From Oscheius tipulae (Eukaryota; Nematoda; Chromadorea; Rhabditida; Rhabditidae), in NCBI GenBank assembly GCA_037178975.1, contig JASJZH010000006.1, forward strand, positions 10,540,001 to 10,604,000: DNA of 64,000 nucleotides, written 5' to 3'. This document shows, one piece after another, positions 48,715 through 61,200 of the stretch; position 1 is the first letter of the stretch; each line of letters starts with the position of its first letter. A program made the position numbers and the translations under genes. The notes beneath the pieces are model-generated. The model was given only the letters and a program-made list of their open reading frames with translations. It was not told the DNA's origin and ran no database searches.

Positions 48715-49011
48715 AGAAGTTCTCTTCCGTCTTCGCCGCTCTTCCAGAAAACCGATAAACATCAACGGATGAAACCCAGGCTTCTTACTTTAGATGCATA
48801 GCCCATCTCGCTCGCTAACCAGGCCGCTTCCAGAGGTCCAGATACTGACGGTCAGAGACCGTCGCACTTCAGATTCAGAATGATTGCAAGTTTCGATAGC
48901 ACAACTGAAATGATTTAACAACGAGAGTAATAAACAATGACCGGATATGATTATCAATTGATAGCTAGTGGCTACTGGACAACATTATAAACAGAAAAAA
49001 TAATGGAGTCA
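48715..49011. terminator. Convergent 3' region
   Basis: 297 bp between convergent stop codons. An AATAAA overlaps the upstream stop (48710-48715) and another lies at 48929-48934, both on +. It holds the poly(A) sites of both neighbours. Confidence 0.5.
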
Positions 49012-50299
49012 TCAAAACGAGTCGTCAGTTAGATCCCATGAATCGTCGGGGATTATGAATATCTCAGTAGGAGGTACCTCTTTCGCTTTCGGTCTCTCTT
49101 GAACAGTCTCTTGTGAAGCAGAATCCAGGATTGTTTCGTTTGGAACGTCCGTGCTAGGGGGCTCATCGGTACCTAAGAACGACTTAATTACAAATATTTT
49201 TTGTTTGGGCGGTGAAGGATGAAAGATTTGTGCAAGCTTTAGCCTAATAAATAGAGCAGTCGACTTGGAAAGAAAGGTCGCACTTCCCGTCAAGGAATTA
49301 GTCTATTATTGCTTCGGTTACTTGAAAAAGCCCCAGCTTAATTTTGTAGGAACCCGAGGGATGACAACATTGCCGGCCGTGTTAGCGAGACTGGTGAAAC
49401 AACAAGGTTGGTTGAATTATGTTCCCAGAATTGCTGTACCTTCGAAAAAGCTTTTCTTCTGCTCTTCCAACCATTTCCGTCGCCTCGTCAATGGACCAGC
49501 AGAAACCGGGCTCAGATTCGGTGGCACGACTCTAAGGTGACCATCTCTAAAAATGGTACAACGTAAAGGAGACAAAATGCTTTACCTATGTTTGGGAGTA
49601 CTTGTCTTCGGCGACTTATGTCGTCTTGGGGTCGTCACGGACTGGTATGTTGATCTCGGAGTCAGAGACTGAGAGAGCCCAAACTGCTGAGCAGATGCAA
49701 AAAACTTGACTCTTTTGGAAGGCGTATGGCTTGCTGCTTCTCTAAAAAGGTTGTTCAAAAAGAAGAGATCTTTGTAGTTACTTTTCCAAAGCTGTTCTCG
49801 GCGACCACAACGGTTCGTCCTTCCGAATTCGTGCCGACTTCCATCTAGTTTTTTCATCGTTTCTCAGTTTGACATAGGTATCCACGTTGTTTTCTGTAAA
49901 ACCAGTTTGATGTCAAAAAGATCACTCACGAAGATGAAGTTTTGCAGCATCGTGAATCTTTTTGATAAGGGCTTCCGTGTCAGTTTTGGATGAAACTTTA
50001 TTCCTTAGATCAAAGTTCTCTTTCAGACCTTTCTAAAACATTGAGTTAGCTCAAAAATTAGGTAGTGATACCTGGTTCTTAACTTTTTCCACTTCCTCGG
50101 ATTCGTTCTTTTCCTCGACTGGATAACAAATCAGTCTTCGAGAACGAGTCGGTGATTCAAAATCGCACTCAGATGAAGAAGAAGATGTCTCCCAAACAAT
50201 GTTGGCTGAAACACGCTTGTTTTACCGGTTATACTCATTCTTACGTTCCCATATCTCACATTGAGAACTCCTGGATGGATCAGAAAGACTTCGATACAT
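49012..50299 (-). CDS. Orphan 270-aa basic protein rich in proline-directed phosphosites
   Basis: Seven exons: 50245-50299, 50072-50205, 49930-50032, 49782-49893, 49586-49741, 49440-49531 and 49012-49172. They give 813 nt, 270 aa, in frame. The start ATG at 50297-50299 has an acceptor-like TTTCAG 11 nt upstream. The protein begins MYRSLSDPSRSSQCEIW and has a Ser/Glu-rich start (NIVWETSSSSSECDFESP), a helical region (KIHDAAKLHLQNNVDTYVKL) and a basic middle packed with Ser/Thr-Pro sites (SPTR, SPRT, TPSK, TPRS, TPRR, SPKT, TPKH). The C-terminus is acidic and Trp-containing (IFIIPDDSWDLTDDSF). No domain recognised. The Ser/Thr-Pro-basic sites and basic clusters point to a nuclear, cell-cycle-kinase-regulated protein; that is inference. 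Intron 6 (49173-49439) is longer than the rest and contains an unused exon-like stretch. Confidence 0.78.
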
Positions 50300-51371
50300 G
50301 AGAGCTCTGTCTGAAATCCGCTTATATAATACTGCAAGAAGAATAAAATGCGAGTCAAGAAGTCTTTAGTGGAACGGAAGGTTATTATATTTATGCTTCA
50401 AACTTCAAAAAGTTGGTAACATTTGAAGAAGAAAACAGACTAGGTGGGACGGACATGGCTAACCGGAAAGAAGAACTTGCTCCATAGTTCTACAAAAGTT
50501 TAAAGAATCTTTCTACTACTAAAGTGCAATGGTGTCCGTCCGTCTGTCCGTCCGTGCGTCACCACGAGAAAAAAGCTGGCAAGTCATGGCATGTCAAGAA
50601 CTAAGTTGACAAGTCAGCTTTGGGGGAAAACTTGGGAACTTGGGGAAGCAGCGAAGTCGCCCGTTGTAAATGCTAAGTCAATACTAAGGAGCGGCGAAGC
50701 CGTCGTATACGGCTGGTCTGATATATAATCTTGACTGAACTTTTGAAGAAAAAAAGCGGAAAAAAATATTCAAAACTATAAAGCATGCAACGGAACGCTT
50801 CTTAACGACGCTTAGTCAATTTAAGTAATCAGAGTTGTGTGTCAATGAGATAGTTGACTTGTAGTAACAAAAGTTGGAAAAATATATTGTATAAAAACAA
50901 AAACAAAAACGTTTTTGTGTGCCTTTAAGCAAAAGAGAAAAAGACCCCGTTTAAAAACAGCCCACTCCCACCGGGGCAGCTTTGTGATTGGAGCGCGCTT
51001 ATTCTTGTTTCCTTTGATGACCTAGTCATGAGTCACATCGCTATTTCTCGACTGGTCCTTCTTATTTCGACACATGCTGACGTGATATCATTTTGTTGGC
51101 TCACGCCTCTTCTATTCACTCAGTTTTAGAGGTTTTCTAGTCTGTAATGGACAAGAAATTGTTTCTTTACCCTATACTCTGTCAATTTTGAAAAACCCGT
51201 CTTTTTTCCACAGAAATTGCAACCTTTTTCACATTTCCTGAACTGTAAAAAGGTGTTAATCAATTAATAAACTACTCAATTCGCTTTTTCATCGATTTCC
51301 CAGTAACGCAAATTTGTTATTTTCACTTTTCCCCTTGTTTGTGCTATCTCATGTATGATATCTTCCAGAAA
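50300..51371. other. Interval between two divergent genes, containing a dispersed-repeat-like block
   Basis: The block at about 50500-50760 contains a (CCGT/CTGT)n tract (50533-50560) followed by GGAGCGGCGAAGCCG and short GACAAGTCA-type direct repeats, a texture typical of non-autonomous transposon debris. The remainder should be promoters for the orphan gene (-) and IST1 (+). Confidence 0.5.
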
Positions 51372-54300
51372 ATGTCAATCTCCTGGGGAACGCAGTACCC
51401 GAAGCTCAAGACAAATCTTCGTCTTGCCATCAACCGACTGAAGATGATGGGTAAGAAGAAGACGGAGATGGCTATGAAGTCTAGGACGGAAATCGCCGAC
51501 TACATCAGTGGTGAGTGATTTGTTTTTTGTTTTGCCATCATTTTTTTTAGCAAACAAGGCTGATCGCGCTCGCATCAAGGTGGAACATATTATTCGTGAA
51601 GACTATCTTGTTGAAGCCTATGAAATTTTGGAAATGTACTGTGATCTTCTACTGGCTCGCTTCGGTCTTATAGAGCAGATGAAGTAAGATTTCACTTGTG
51701 TCTGTCTGAAGCCCCATTTTCAGAACTCTGGATGATGGTATCGCTGAATCTGTGATTAGTATTCTTTGGGCTGCTCCAAGACTCGCCTGTGATATCGCTG
51801 AATTCAAGGTGAGAGTTTTTGCTATTGATTCTGGTCAGGAGTCAGCTTTTGTTACTGAAGTTATCACTTTGTTTGAAAATGATAACTTGTCCAAAGTAGC
51901 AGTAACGCTCTTGATGTTGAGTGAGTTCACCCCATGTCGTACCAGTTAAAAACGGCTTCGGAGAACGATGAGAGAGAAACTCTCGGTATACAGTATTCAC
52001 ATGGTCAAAGTATACCGAAAATTTATCTTTCGTAGCTTCAGCAATTCTCTTCGAGCCGGCAGAGTGAACATGCTCTCTTATACGAGATTACCAGTAGACG
52101 TTGTCTCCCGTACCATATATGTTGTCAAAAAATCTCTGTATTTTCTCGTACTAATTCGACAGATACTGTTCTCTCCCGTACCTTCACTGTACTCACAGAA
52201 ACTATTTTTCGAACCATTTCAGTCAAATGATTTCCATTTTGTAGCGTTGCGATAGTATGCAAAAAAAAAACTCTCTTGTAAGGACACGACAGTCAGGGAA
52301 TATACAAATATACTGTACTCTTGGCCGTTATTGTCCACACCTAATCTCCGAATTTCCAGGTCATTAGCGATCAACTGACTCACAAGTACGGCAAGCCGTT
52401 TGCTGAAGCAGCCCGGGCTAACCAGCTCGAATTTCCGGCCCAAGTCAATCCTCGACTCGTAGCCAAACTCAGTGTGACTGCACCACCGAAGATTCTTGTT
52501 GAAAAGTGGGAAACGTTATAAGTTTTATTGTTTCTTCTTGTTCAGATACATGATTTTGATTGCTGAATCCGCCGGCGTCGATTTCCGCCCAGATCCTGAT
52601 GTCATGAGAGATGATGAGGTTGCTCAGGCCGAGCAGATGCTCATCGACTTCAAGAATGCTGGAAGCGCTAACCCTCGTCCGCCTCCCAGTGACGGAGCTG
52701 GTAGTGGATCTGGTGGAGCTGGAGGTGGAGGCTATGGATGGCAGTATCAGGGTGGACCACCGTCTCAAGCCAACTTCCCTCCGCAATGTAAGTCACACGC
52801 ACGTCTGAGTTTATCTTTAAGATTGCAGTCCAAGGGTCATACAATGTTGAAAATGCATTCTATGCAGCGCCACATGGTAAGACCTATGTAGCTAACCATA
52901 TACCAACTAACAAGTGTGTGTCAAAACTTCACGCAACTCAATGTAACAACACTTCCGATCCCAACTGTAGTCCCCAGTTTCAAAAAGTTTTGTTGCCCGT
53001 ACTTAACGTAGCTGGACACCCTATGTGTGGCTCTCGAATATAGTCTGTGTTAAAATCGTAGCAAGATCCTTGGGGTACAAGAGACCTTCCCTGTCTATAT
53101 GATCCAAAATACGTTTCAGTAAATAGATAGTCTAGCTAACCAGACTTTTCAGCTGTTTCCGCTCCTGTGGGTCCTCCACCATTTGCTCAGCCACCAAGTT
53201 TTGCCCAGCCGCCTCAAGGATTCGGTGGAGGTAAGATTTCTAGAGTTTTCTTGCTTCCTCCCCCTGTGTTCTTTCTCAATTAACAATTCAGACGCTGACA
53301 GTAATTTCTATGACGAATTGGGTGAGCATAGCATAGCAATCCTAAGTTGCCCAGCACGCTCTATGTTAATGTGCGTGGTTGTCCGAGCTTTTTCACGCTA
53401 CTACTTACCCTAACTGTCATATTTCAGACCAGTACCAGCAACCGAAGCCCAATAATGGACATCTGTACGATCAGGTTCCCGGCGATAATGGGTAGGTTTC
53501 CGTTTTTGGGAAGCGTTAAATTTGTTCCTTGTTTAGCGGCTACGAAGTTCCCTCAACGACCCCAGTCCAGTTGCCCAAAATTGGACCCAATGGACTTCCT
53601 ATCGGACCCGATTCCAACTATCCTTATTTGAGCCAAAGGGTAAGTCTTGGACATGTTCTTTTCTTTTTTAGAGTTGCTTCTTAAACCGCTGCATATTCTG
53701 TTTCTTACCCGCCAGCTGATTCTCTGGTCGCTTAGTATTCTCCAGTAGGCTACATAACATTATTTCCTCTTTTACGCAACTCTTCTGCAGCCGAAACAAG
53801 AGTCGTTATTCGTGGTTATGATGTCCATAATGGGGGACAACGCGTTCATCTCGAAAGCTAAATTACGGCTTGCACCGCCTCGTCCCCGCCTCCCTTCTAG
53901 CAATTTATGGTATCTTGCAAGACTAATGCTCGCGGAGTAGACGAACGAGGAAGCCTCTCTGTCTATGGCTCCCGACACCATCATCATCTTTTTATGAAGC
54001 TATTCCTCCCACTGTTTCGTTTGACATGTCTAACATTGTTTGACTCCTCAGTTCATTGCATTATCATCGGAATTGCGCGACTAGACGCCCTCTTTGTTGA
54101 TGATCACACGTTCTTTTTAAACGGGGCTGTTTTGACGTCTTCCACTCCCTCTCTTTTTTACTTTTTGAACTCGTTTGTCTTTTAAGCCATGCTGCTTATG
54201 AGTCGTCGCAAGACCATCAATCTGACAGAGAACAAGAAGCCTAAGCGGTGTAACTCGTGTAAGAGAAGCAATAGCGCAAAGCCGGCCAAGAAGGGACAAT

Positions 54301-54571
54301 ACATTTTGATCATATCATAACAAATTCTTATAGAACTCGCTTATGGAGGATCCTAAGAAGGACATGGCTCCTACTGCACCTCCTCAGTCGCTCAAGAAGC
54401 CGGACCACCTTGACAGTGGTAAAAGATTGAGTCTTTTCATTGAAAACTGATTTTTCAGCTATTCACTTCCCTGAACCACCCAGCAACTTTTCCACGGCTC
54501 CTTCGGGCAGCAACGAGCTCGATTTTGACGAGCTGGCTCGTCGCTTCGACGAGCTCAAGAAGAAGCCTTAA
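51372..54571 (+). CDS. ist-1: IST1 homologue, ESCRT-III regulator
   Basis: Twelve exons: 51372-51510, 51551-51683, 51724-51808, 52360-52505, 52546-52787, 52829-52876, 53153-53230, 53292-53321, 53428-53491, 53537-53639, 54334-54418 and 54459-54571. They give 1266 nt, 421 aa, in frame. The N-terminal IST1 domain (1-180) is very conserved: LRLAINRLKMMGKKKTEMA, KVEHIIREDYLVEAYEILEM, YCDLLLARFGLIEQMK and KLSVTAPPKILVEKYMILIA. A Gly/Pro/Gln/Tyr-rich linker follows. The C-terminus ends in DFDELARRFDELKKKP, a MIT-interacting motif (MIM1), so binding of VPS4, LIP5 and other MIT proteins is expected. IST1 acts on endosomes and at the midbody in membrane scission and tubule fission. An AG lies 3 nt before the ATG. 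Another exon could lie in the 694-bp intron 53640-54333, because a partly open stretch exists at 54186-54240. Confidence 0.96.
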
Positions 54572-57500
54572 ATTGCGAGTTGTCATACACCCCCTTGCCC
54601 CCTCCGACTGTATGTATCCAAGGGCCTTCCTATGACTATGTGTATATTGAGCCAATTCGTAATCCCACTTTGTACCATGGTTGTTCTGTCAAATACAAGT
54701 AGAAAATCGAGTTCTATGGGGAAGGTCATATGACGAGATTCACAAGACAATGATGTCTCATTATCTACGGCATATAACGGATGCGCGAGGTGGGTTTCCC
54801 TCGCTCAATGAGACGACCTCCAACGATACATACGTCAAGAAAATGCGACAGGGAAGCTGAAAAAGTGCAGTGCAAGTTTCGACATTCGAGGTGAAATCTT
54901 ATTTTGTTTCACTTGAAACTGATAAGGACGTGATCCGATGCTGTCCTGAAAATTTACCATTATTTTGAAGACTTGCAGATTTAGGGTAGGAAATGAGCAT
55001 CCTGTTGAAATAAAGCGAAACTCGAAAGTGGACGCAGAAGACGGCTAGTTCCTTGAATGATTTAATTTTCTTGAAGAACACTGAAGAGAGACCCAGTCAA
55101 TACACAAATGAGAAAAAGTGATATCCAGTTAATTTAATCGAAGAAAAGCAGTCCCCGTCTATGCATAACCTCAGTTGTTAAAATTAGTGTGTTGCAAAGA
55201 CTTTTGGCCAAAACGGGGTTTGACTCCGGTCCGCAGTTCTTCTCAAAACGCAAAGTTAAAGCAAGCGTATACTGCTCGCTCCTGATCTCTCTTTCATAGG
55301 TCCCGGGAAGAACTATCGTGATCCTCATAGGCACCTATAACTCAGTCGGTTGGCACTTCGACTAGGAAACAAAATCGAGCCGGCTTCTACTCTCACGTGG
55401 TTCAAACTGTTGGGCTGGTTTAGAAGTTTATATTAACTTTCTTCATATGCCTACTTTTGGAAAATGCTAAGGGCAGCGCACCCGCATGTCTAGCTCGGGA
55501 CAGACCTTTTTTTTTATCTGCTACATTGTGTGATCGCAATAGCTTTCAAAGACCAGTAGGAGAGCATAGACTAAACCTCATCGTTTCTTTCAGCTATCTA
55601 CATCTGGGTACTGAACTACAAGAGATCACGACAAACTTGAAAGACTGGAATTTCATTGACCAATGACAAAGGTAATAAATATATGCGAACTGAAGCGAAA
55701 GCATTGTTGCTTTACGATTTCAGCCTTGTTTTTGTCCAAGAAGGATGTCTGACCCACAGTTTCAGCCTGTATCTTGTTTACAACAAGCCCTCTCGGTTAG
55801 CTGAGCTCGTCTGCTACCACTCTGTCCAAAAGACCCGTTTCTTTGCTCTTTAATTGGTGAAGAGTCGGAGGACTAATATATTCAAACAAGGTGCTTCGTG
55901 ATCTAGGCTGCTCTCATAAGGCGCGCGCAGCATATATGCAATGTTTGCCTCCTACCGAAGATGCCCCATGGCTTCTTTGTACACTCGGACCGCCGACGTT
56001 TCTTGATACATGTGCTCTTCTCTCGTTACGCAACACATGGTTCAGAACCTTTCTTGCCGTTTTAACCCTATATTGCCTGCATACTGGATTCCATTGTTTT
56101 GTCGGCACATTCTAGTAGTTAGCTGATATTATCTGCACAGCTGGAAGCAGCCGGTTTTGTAAAACCTGGAAGAAGAAAGGGCGGTATTCTCAGTACTACG
56201 AGAGCATCCTTTATACTTACTCTATTTTCAAAAGTTTCTTTAACATTCTGTGGTCAGATCTTGCCTTGACAAATTTGCAAAACACAACATTTAGTTCAAC
56301 ATGATTGAAAGAGTTTTCTAAGATTGATGTTCTAACTCACTTCTATACCCTAAGCGGTTGTTTCCAATTTCCCAATAACTGAAGAAGTGTGAGAATACCC
56401 TTAGCAGTTGAAAAGACACCCTTTAAGTCAGTGGCAATGCAAATTTAATACAATTCACAATTTTTCTAGCGGAGACTGGCCAAGGAAGTTGGTTAACACA
56501 GACAACTGAAAAAATGATACTCCCTTTGCAAGTAAGATAGTACTTCACAGGCTACTTATTTCTAATGTTCAGTTTTTTAGTTTTAGGGCACATGGCCCAA
56601 TCCCGTTCAGACCTCTCTTGCCTGTCATGAAATGCCATTAAAAGGCTTTTAGCTTTCTGCACCTTCTCCAGTCTCTTCACTTTTTCCTCGCGTCATAGAC
56701 TTGCCATATTTGCTTGGAGAGGATCCGTTTGTCTTTTGCAACGAACCGGGAAGCGGAAGACGGTTTTTGCTTCCTTTGGTGGCCCGCTTGTCCGATTCCG
56801 GAATCTCCAGCGGGGAGGTCTCAGCAGCAGCAGAGCCTCGGAGCCTGCGAGACTTTTGTTTGCCCTGATTCGAGACAGTTGGTGGTTTGTTTTAGCGGTG
56901 AATAAGGCAGCCGGGGTGGCTAGAGACTCTCGAGGCAGCTCCCGAATATGAGAGACGCAGCAGCCCGCCCAGGAAGGTCCGCCCCCGGCCTATCGTATCC
57001 AGAAACGGGAACCGGCCGCCGAAGGAAGCACTCCCCGTAAGCGCTCCACTACCGTAATCTTTCTCTCTCTCTCTCGGCTTTGGCAGACCTCCCCTTTTCC
57101 GGGATAAACAGAAGCACCGGTTTTGTGCGCGGCTCTCCCCGGAAGGACACTTCAGTCTTTCCGGCAGCTCAAAGGCGACTTATCCATGTTCTGTCCTCGC
57201 TGCCATTACAACAGTTTTTGTTTTTCTTAAAGGTGTTTTGTGAACTTTTCATGCACACATGTTTGCATAATATGTATTCTAGCCTTTTGACAACTGTCTC
57301 TCTTATTTCCTGCCAGTCATCGTTTAATTTCTCCTCTCTCGTACAATGTTAAACTGAAGGGGGATCTCTCGAAATGCCATAAACCGGGAGCAGTCCCATT
57401 TCTCGATCCTCCGCTTGAAAGGTCCTCGCCTTCCGTCGAGGGGCCTTTTTCCTCATAGGCACTGCAGCTGCCAGTGTAAAGTTTCTTATTCTCCTCGTAT

Positions 57501-58290
57501 GTGCATATGCCTTGCCACATTTCACCACTTTACTTTAGGTCCGGATTATAAACAGACCGGATACAGTTACCTTTATTGATATGTGAGAGCTTAGAGAGCT
57601 CTTTTCGGCAATGATATCCCGCCGAGCCACGACCCCGCGCACAAGTTTCCACCCTTTTCCATGTCTGGCGAACAGGTGCCACATTGCGACCGTAGCCGGT
57701 CTCTTTTGGAGGTACCGGGAGAGCATATTCCTAGAAAGAGGTGGACCGCCATATGCGTAGGGGAATAGTGTAACAGAGCTTTCCATTCCGAGTCAGCTGC
57801 CTCTCTCGCTCTGTTTCTCTCCTTGTTAGCCCTTCCTTAATCATCTTCTCCTAGTCGTACTCCCTGTTTCAAACCGTATGCCCGGACACAGAGAGAGGTG
57901 TCTGTCGGCCTAGCAAAAAGTTTGCTGCAATGGCGTCGAGGTTTCTTCACCAGTCATTATTATGGAATCTGGGCCCCAATTGACCCGAATGTAGTGCGAC
58001 AGAAATGAGTGAAGAGACCGCCCTCAGTCCTCTCCAGTCTTGCTTTGGCCAGGGAGCTCCCCCTCACCGAATCATCAGCTGACTTCGGCTGTTGTCCTTT
58101 CTCTGTCTCGCGGAGGTCGCCTGTTACCTAAGAGGCTCTCTGCCTTCCTCAGTAAGCATTGTAACAGCTATCAATAGTTGAGGATCCAGTCCTCTTTCTC
58201 AATATGTCATTTGACATTTGCGTGCTGACTAGGCCTCTAACCCATCTCTCCTTTCCCTTCTCTGCCTAGCCTTATCTCCATCTTTCTAGA
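54572..58290. other. Intergenic interval between IST1 and SRF
   Basis: 3.7 kb without a supported exon. A CT microsatellite is at 57062-57075. Open frames near 55457-55853 and 56714-56951 have no domain. A tRNA-like D-arm/T-arm resemblance near 55325-55400 does not fold as a tRNA. It probably holds the SRF promoter and enhancers. Confidence 0.5.
57062..57075. repeat. (CT)n microsatellite
   Basis: Seven uninterrupted CT dinucleotides, 1.2 kb upstream of the SRF start codon. Confidence 0.85.
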
Positions 58291-61200
58291 ATGACTGAAG
58301 CTACTGATATTTCTCACATTATGCAGCAACTGCAACAAAGCTCTTCCGCACCCCTTGTGGAAGGCTCATCAACGGGTAGTAATGGACTTTTACCAAATGG
58401 TAAAAAGACCAAGGGTATGCACTTTTCAGTTTAACCGTCTACAAAACCATATTTAAGGTCGTGTAAAGATCAAGATGGAGTACATTGGGAACAAGCTCCG
58501 TCGGTACACAACTTTTAGCAAAAGGAAAACGGGTATCATGAAAAAGGTTAGCGGCGGCTGTTGCAAAATGCCAACATGACATTTTCAGGCTTATGAATTA
58601 TCAACACTTACGGGAACACAAGTTATGCTTCTAGTCGCCTCTGAAACTGGCCATGTCTATACGTATGCTACCAAGAAACTTCAGCCTATGATTGCCTCGG
58701 ACGTTGGCAAGAATCTCATCCAGAACTGTCTCAATGCGCCTGGAGGTGAGAATTCATTAAACAGGGGTTCTGGCTGATAGTCTTCCCAGAGGTTTCCACG
58801 CTTTTTAGCAATTGAGAGCCCCTTAATGGCTGCCGTCGCCTCAATCGGCTGCCGGTCGGCAATTTGTTTGCGCTCCCATCGCGCTTTTTCTGGACTCTTC
58901 CGTGTCGGAGGCGAAGACAATCGATGAAGATCAAATGGCGTCTGTACTTATGAAGGAGAAGAGACCTGTTACAGTACAGTATGCCCTCGAGTTCAGTCAT
59001 TTCCTTTGGGAATCAGCTAGACCTTTAGCGCGAGGCTGTAAATTTGCGGCCTCTTTCGGCCAGGCGTGGATCGTAAAAGAGCCAGACAGAATTGTGACTA
59101 ATGAGCCCAAATCCACCTAAAGTTGAAAACAGTCTTCTGTCACACGCGATTGGCTCGTGAAACGAGTCAATAAGCTCTTACTGAAAGGCTTAAGCAAACA
59201 AACAGTCCCAAACCATTGGCTGAAACTGTAAAGTCCTTTTCAGAAGGCACAGACCTCCAGCCAGCCCGGACAGAGTTCACCTTCGAAGCGGCCGGCTCTC
59301 CTGCGAATCCGAGGAAAAGGAAGATTAACGATTTCGATCCAACCACGGTAAGTAACTGGAAGCAGGGTTCTCATTCTCAGCGCGGCTGCTGCCTGCGTTT
59401 GGGCATCTGTGTCGCAGGCTCTTGTCAAAGGGCAATATATCACCGAAGTTGGCGATGTGCCGGTGCTGTAAAAAGCAGGCCCACATCTGGTCATTTACAG
59501 GAACGAAAGGGGAGCTCCAATGGATTTTTATGGATATTCGTCTTCAGCCGACCATATGTATGCCAGAGCTCCCCCTCGGCTGTTTATTCCTCTCAGTCGG
59601 ACGGGCTTTTACGGCGGAAGTCCGTCTTTAAACTCCGTTTGGAGTCAGGGCTGGACAAGAAAGATGGCACTCGGGGACCTGGCATATTTCCTTCTCTCTC
59701 TCTCTCTCTTTGTTTTGCCGAATAGTTTCGAAAAACATTCGTGGACGGATCATGCTTCCGGCGGCTCACACGTCTGTTCACCTTTGGCAGTGAGAAAACA
59801 AATTAGGGTTGACGGCGCGCCAACTGTTGCAAGTCGTGCCTTTACGGATCAAAACAAGGCATGGAAAATAATCAGCTGGCTTAAAAACGGGGGACCATTG
59901 ATCGTTGATCTTGATGATTTTGGGAAACGAGATAGTATGGGAGCGACTCTTGAATTTCCTAAGACACTTCAAATGAGATCTTAAAAACTTTTGGGGCGGA
60001 GATAGTACGCGAGCGACACTTTAAAAACAGGAGACTCTTATCATTTGCTTGAGAAACGACGCTTTGAACAGACTATCCCAATTTGATCTGAAAGATTCCT
60101 AGGCTCGAGACAGTACAGGATCTACTAATTGAACACCTGAGACTCTCTCCAATCAAAATGTGTAACTTCGTTTTGAGAAACAAGTGCGACTTTCGGTGAC
60201 ACCGACCATATGGTCGGCGGGCATCCGTAAAAGGTTGAGTGTAATGTCATTCCGCTTCCGGCGATGGGCTCACGCAACGGAGCAGCTACGGATGCTCTGC
60301 GTCTCGCGAAGTCGCTCCATCTCTGCCCTGCCTGCATTACAGCACTTCTCTCTCTTTGAGTCCTGACGAGTTCCAAATAGCCGCTTACACTAAAATGGCG
60401 GTGTAATCCGGGTTTGGGATATGCAAGATGCCCGTAAATGCGTCTTCTGGAGTTAAACTACCGCGTGTAGACACTCTCGCTCTCTCCCTGAAACGTGTCT
60501 ATTTGGCCACTAGAGGCAAAGAAATTTACGGAAGCATCCGCGCTGAAGTTTCCATGTGTGCCGTCGCGCAAATCACCCTCTTTTCCGGAAAAGACACCCG
60601 GAACCGGTCGGCGCTTCCTTACCTCGGCCTCTGTCTCAACAGTGCTCTCTTGCTGTGTTTAGCCAGTGCCGCAGGATGGGAACACTTGCCTCGAAAGGTG
60701 GCCTCAATGCTCTAGAGAGAGAGAGGGGATACTGAGTAACTAGAGAACTTTTTCAGGCCAGCATAGCCAGTTTCCTTCCAACAATGGTAAATGGACCCCT
60801 CTTCAGTACCTTTAACGAAGATGACTATAATCAAGTAAGCGAAACAGAAATCTGTTATAAGATTGATTTAGGCAGGAGATTCCGGTGACGATACGGATAG
60901 CGAGGAGCCGAGTGAGACTGGAAAAGAAGATACCCTGGAAGAGATGGCGAAAAACGGTGCCAGTACCCTCGACACCATAAAGGAAGCCCTCCGAATTGCC
61001 GCCAACAATCGACAACAACAGAAGAAGAAATCGTCACCGACTGTACCTAAAGGAGCTCCAGGCACTCCTGCCTTCATTGCACCCTTCTTGCTCTCAGGTA
61101 AGATACATTTTTCTCCTCGTACAAGCACGTTTTCCCCCACCTCTTGCCCTATCACCCAGACACTTTTCTAGGTCTAACGAGTTCACCCACTAACCAGGGC

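Noticed and set aside
49330-49400. Exon-like stretch in the last intron of the orphan gene (SLTRPAMLSSLGF on -)
   Set aside because: Its phases do not fit the flanking exons, while the direct 49440-to-49172 join keeps the frame.
55325-55410. tRNA-like D-arm (ACTCAGTCGGTTGGCAC) followed by GGTTCAAACTG
   Set aside because: D-stem and acceptor-stem pairing fail, and the T-loop lacks the conserved GTTCGAnTC form.
57571-57580. CArG-like CCTTTATTGA upstream of SRF (possible autoregulation)
   Set aside because: It fails the CC(A/T)6GG consensus at the last base. One near-match in 3.7 kb is expected by chance.
58902-59120. 72-codon frame in SRF intron 3 (MSEAKTIDEDQMASVL)
   Set aside because: It is unlinked by splice phase to the flanking SRF exons and no domain is recognised; probably chance.
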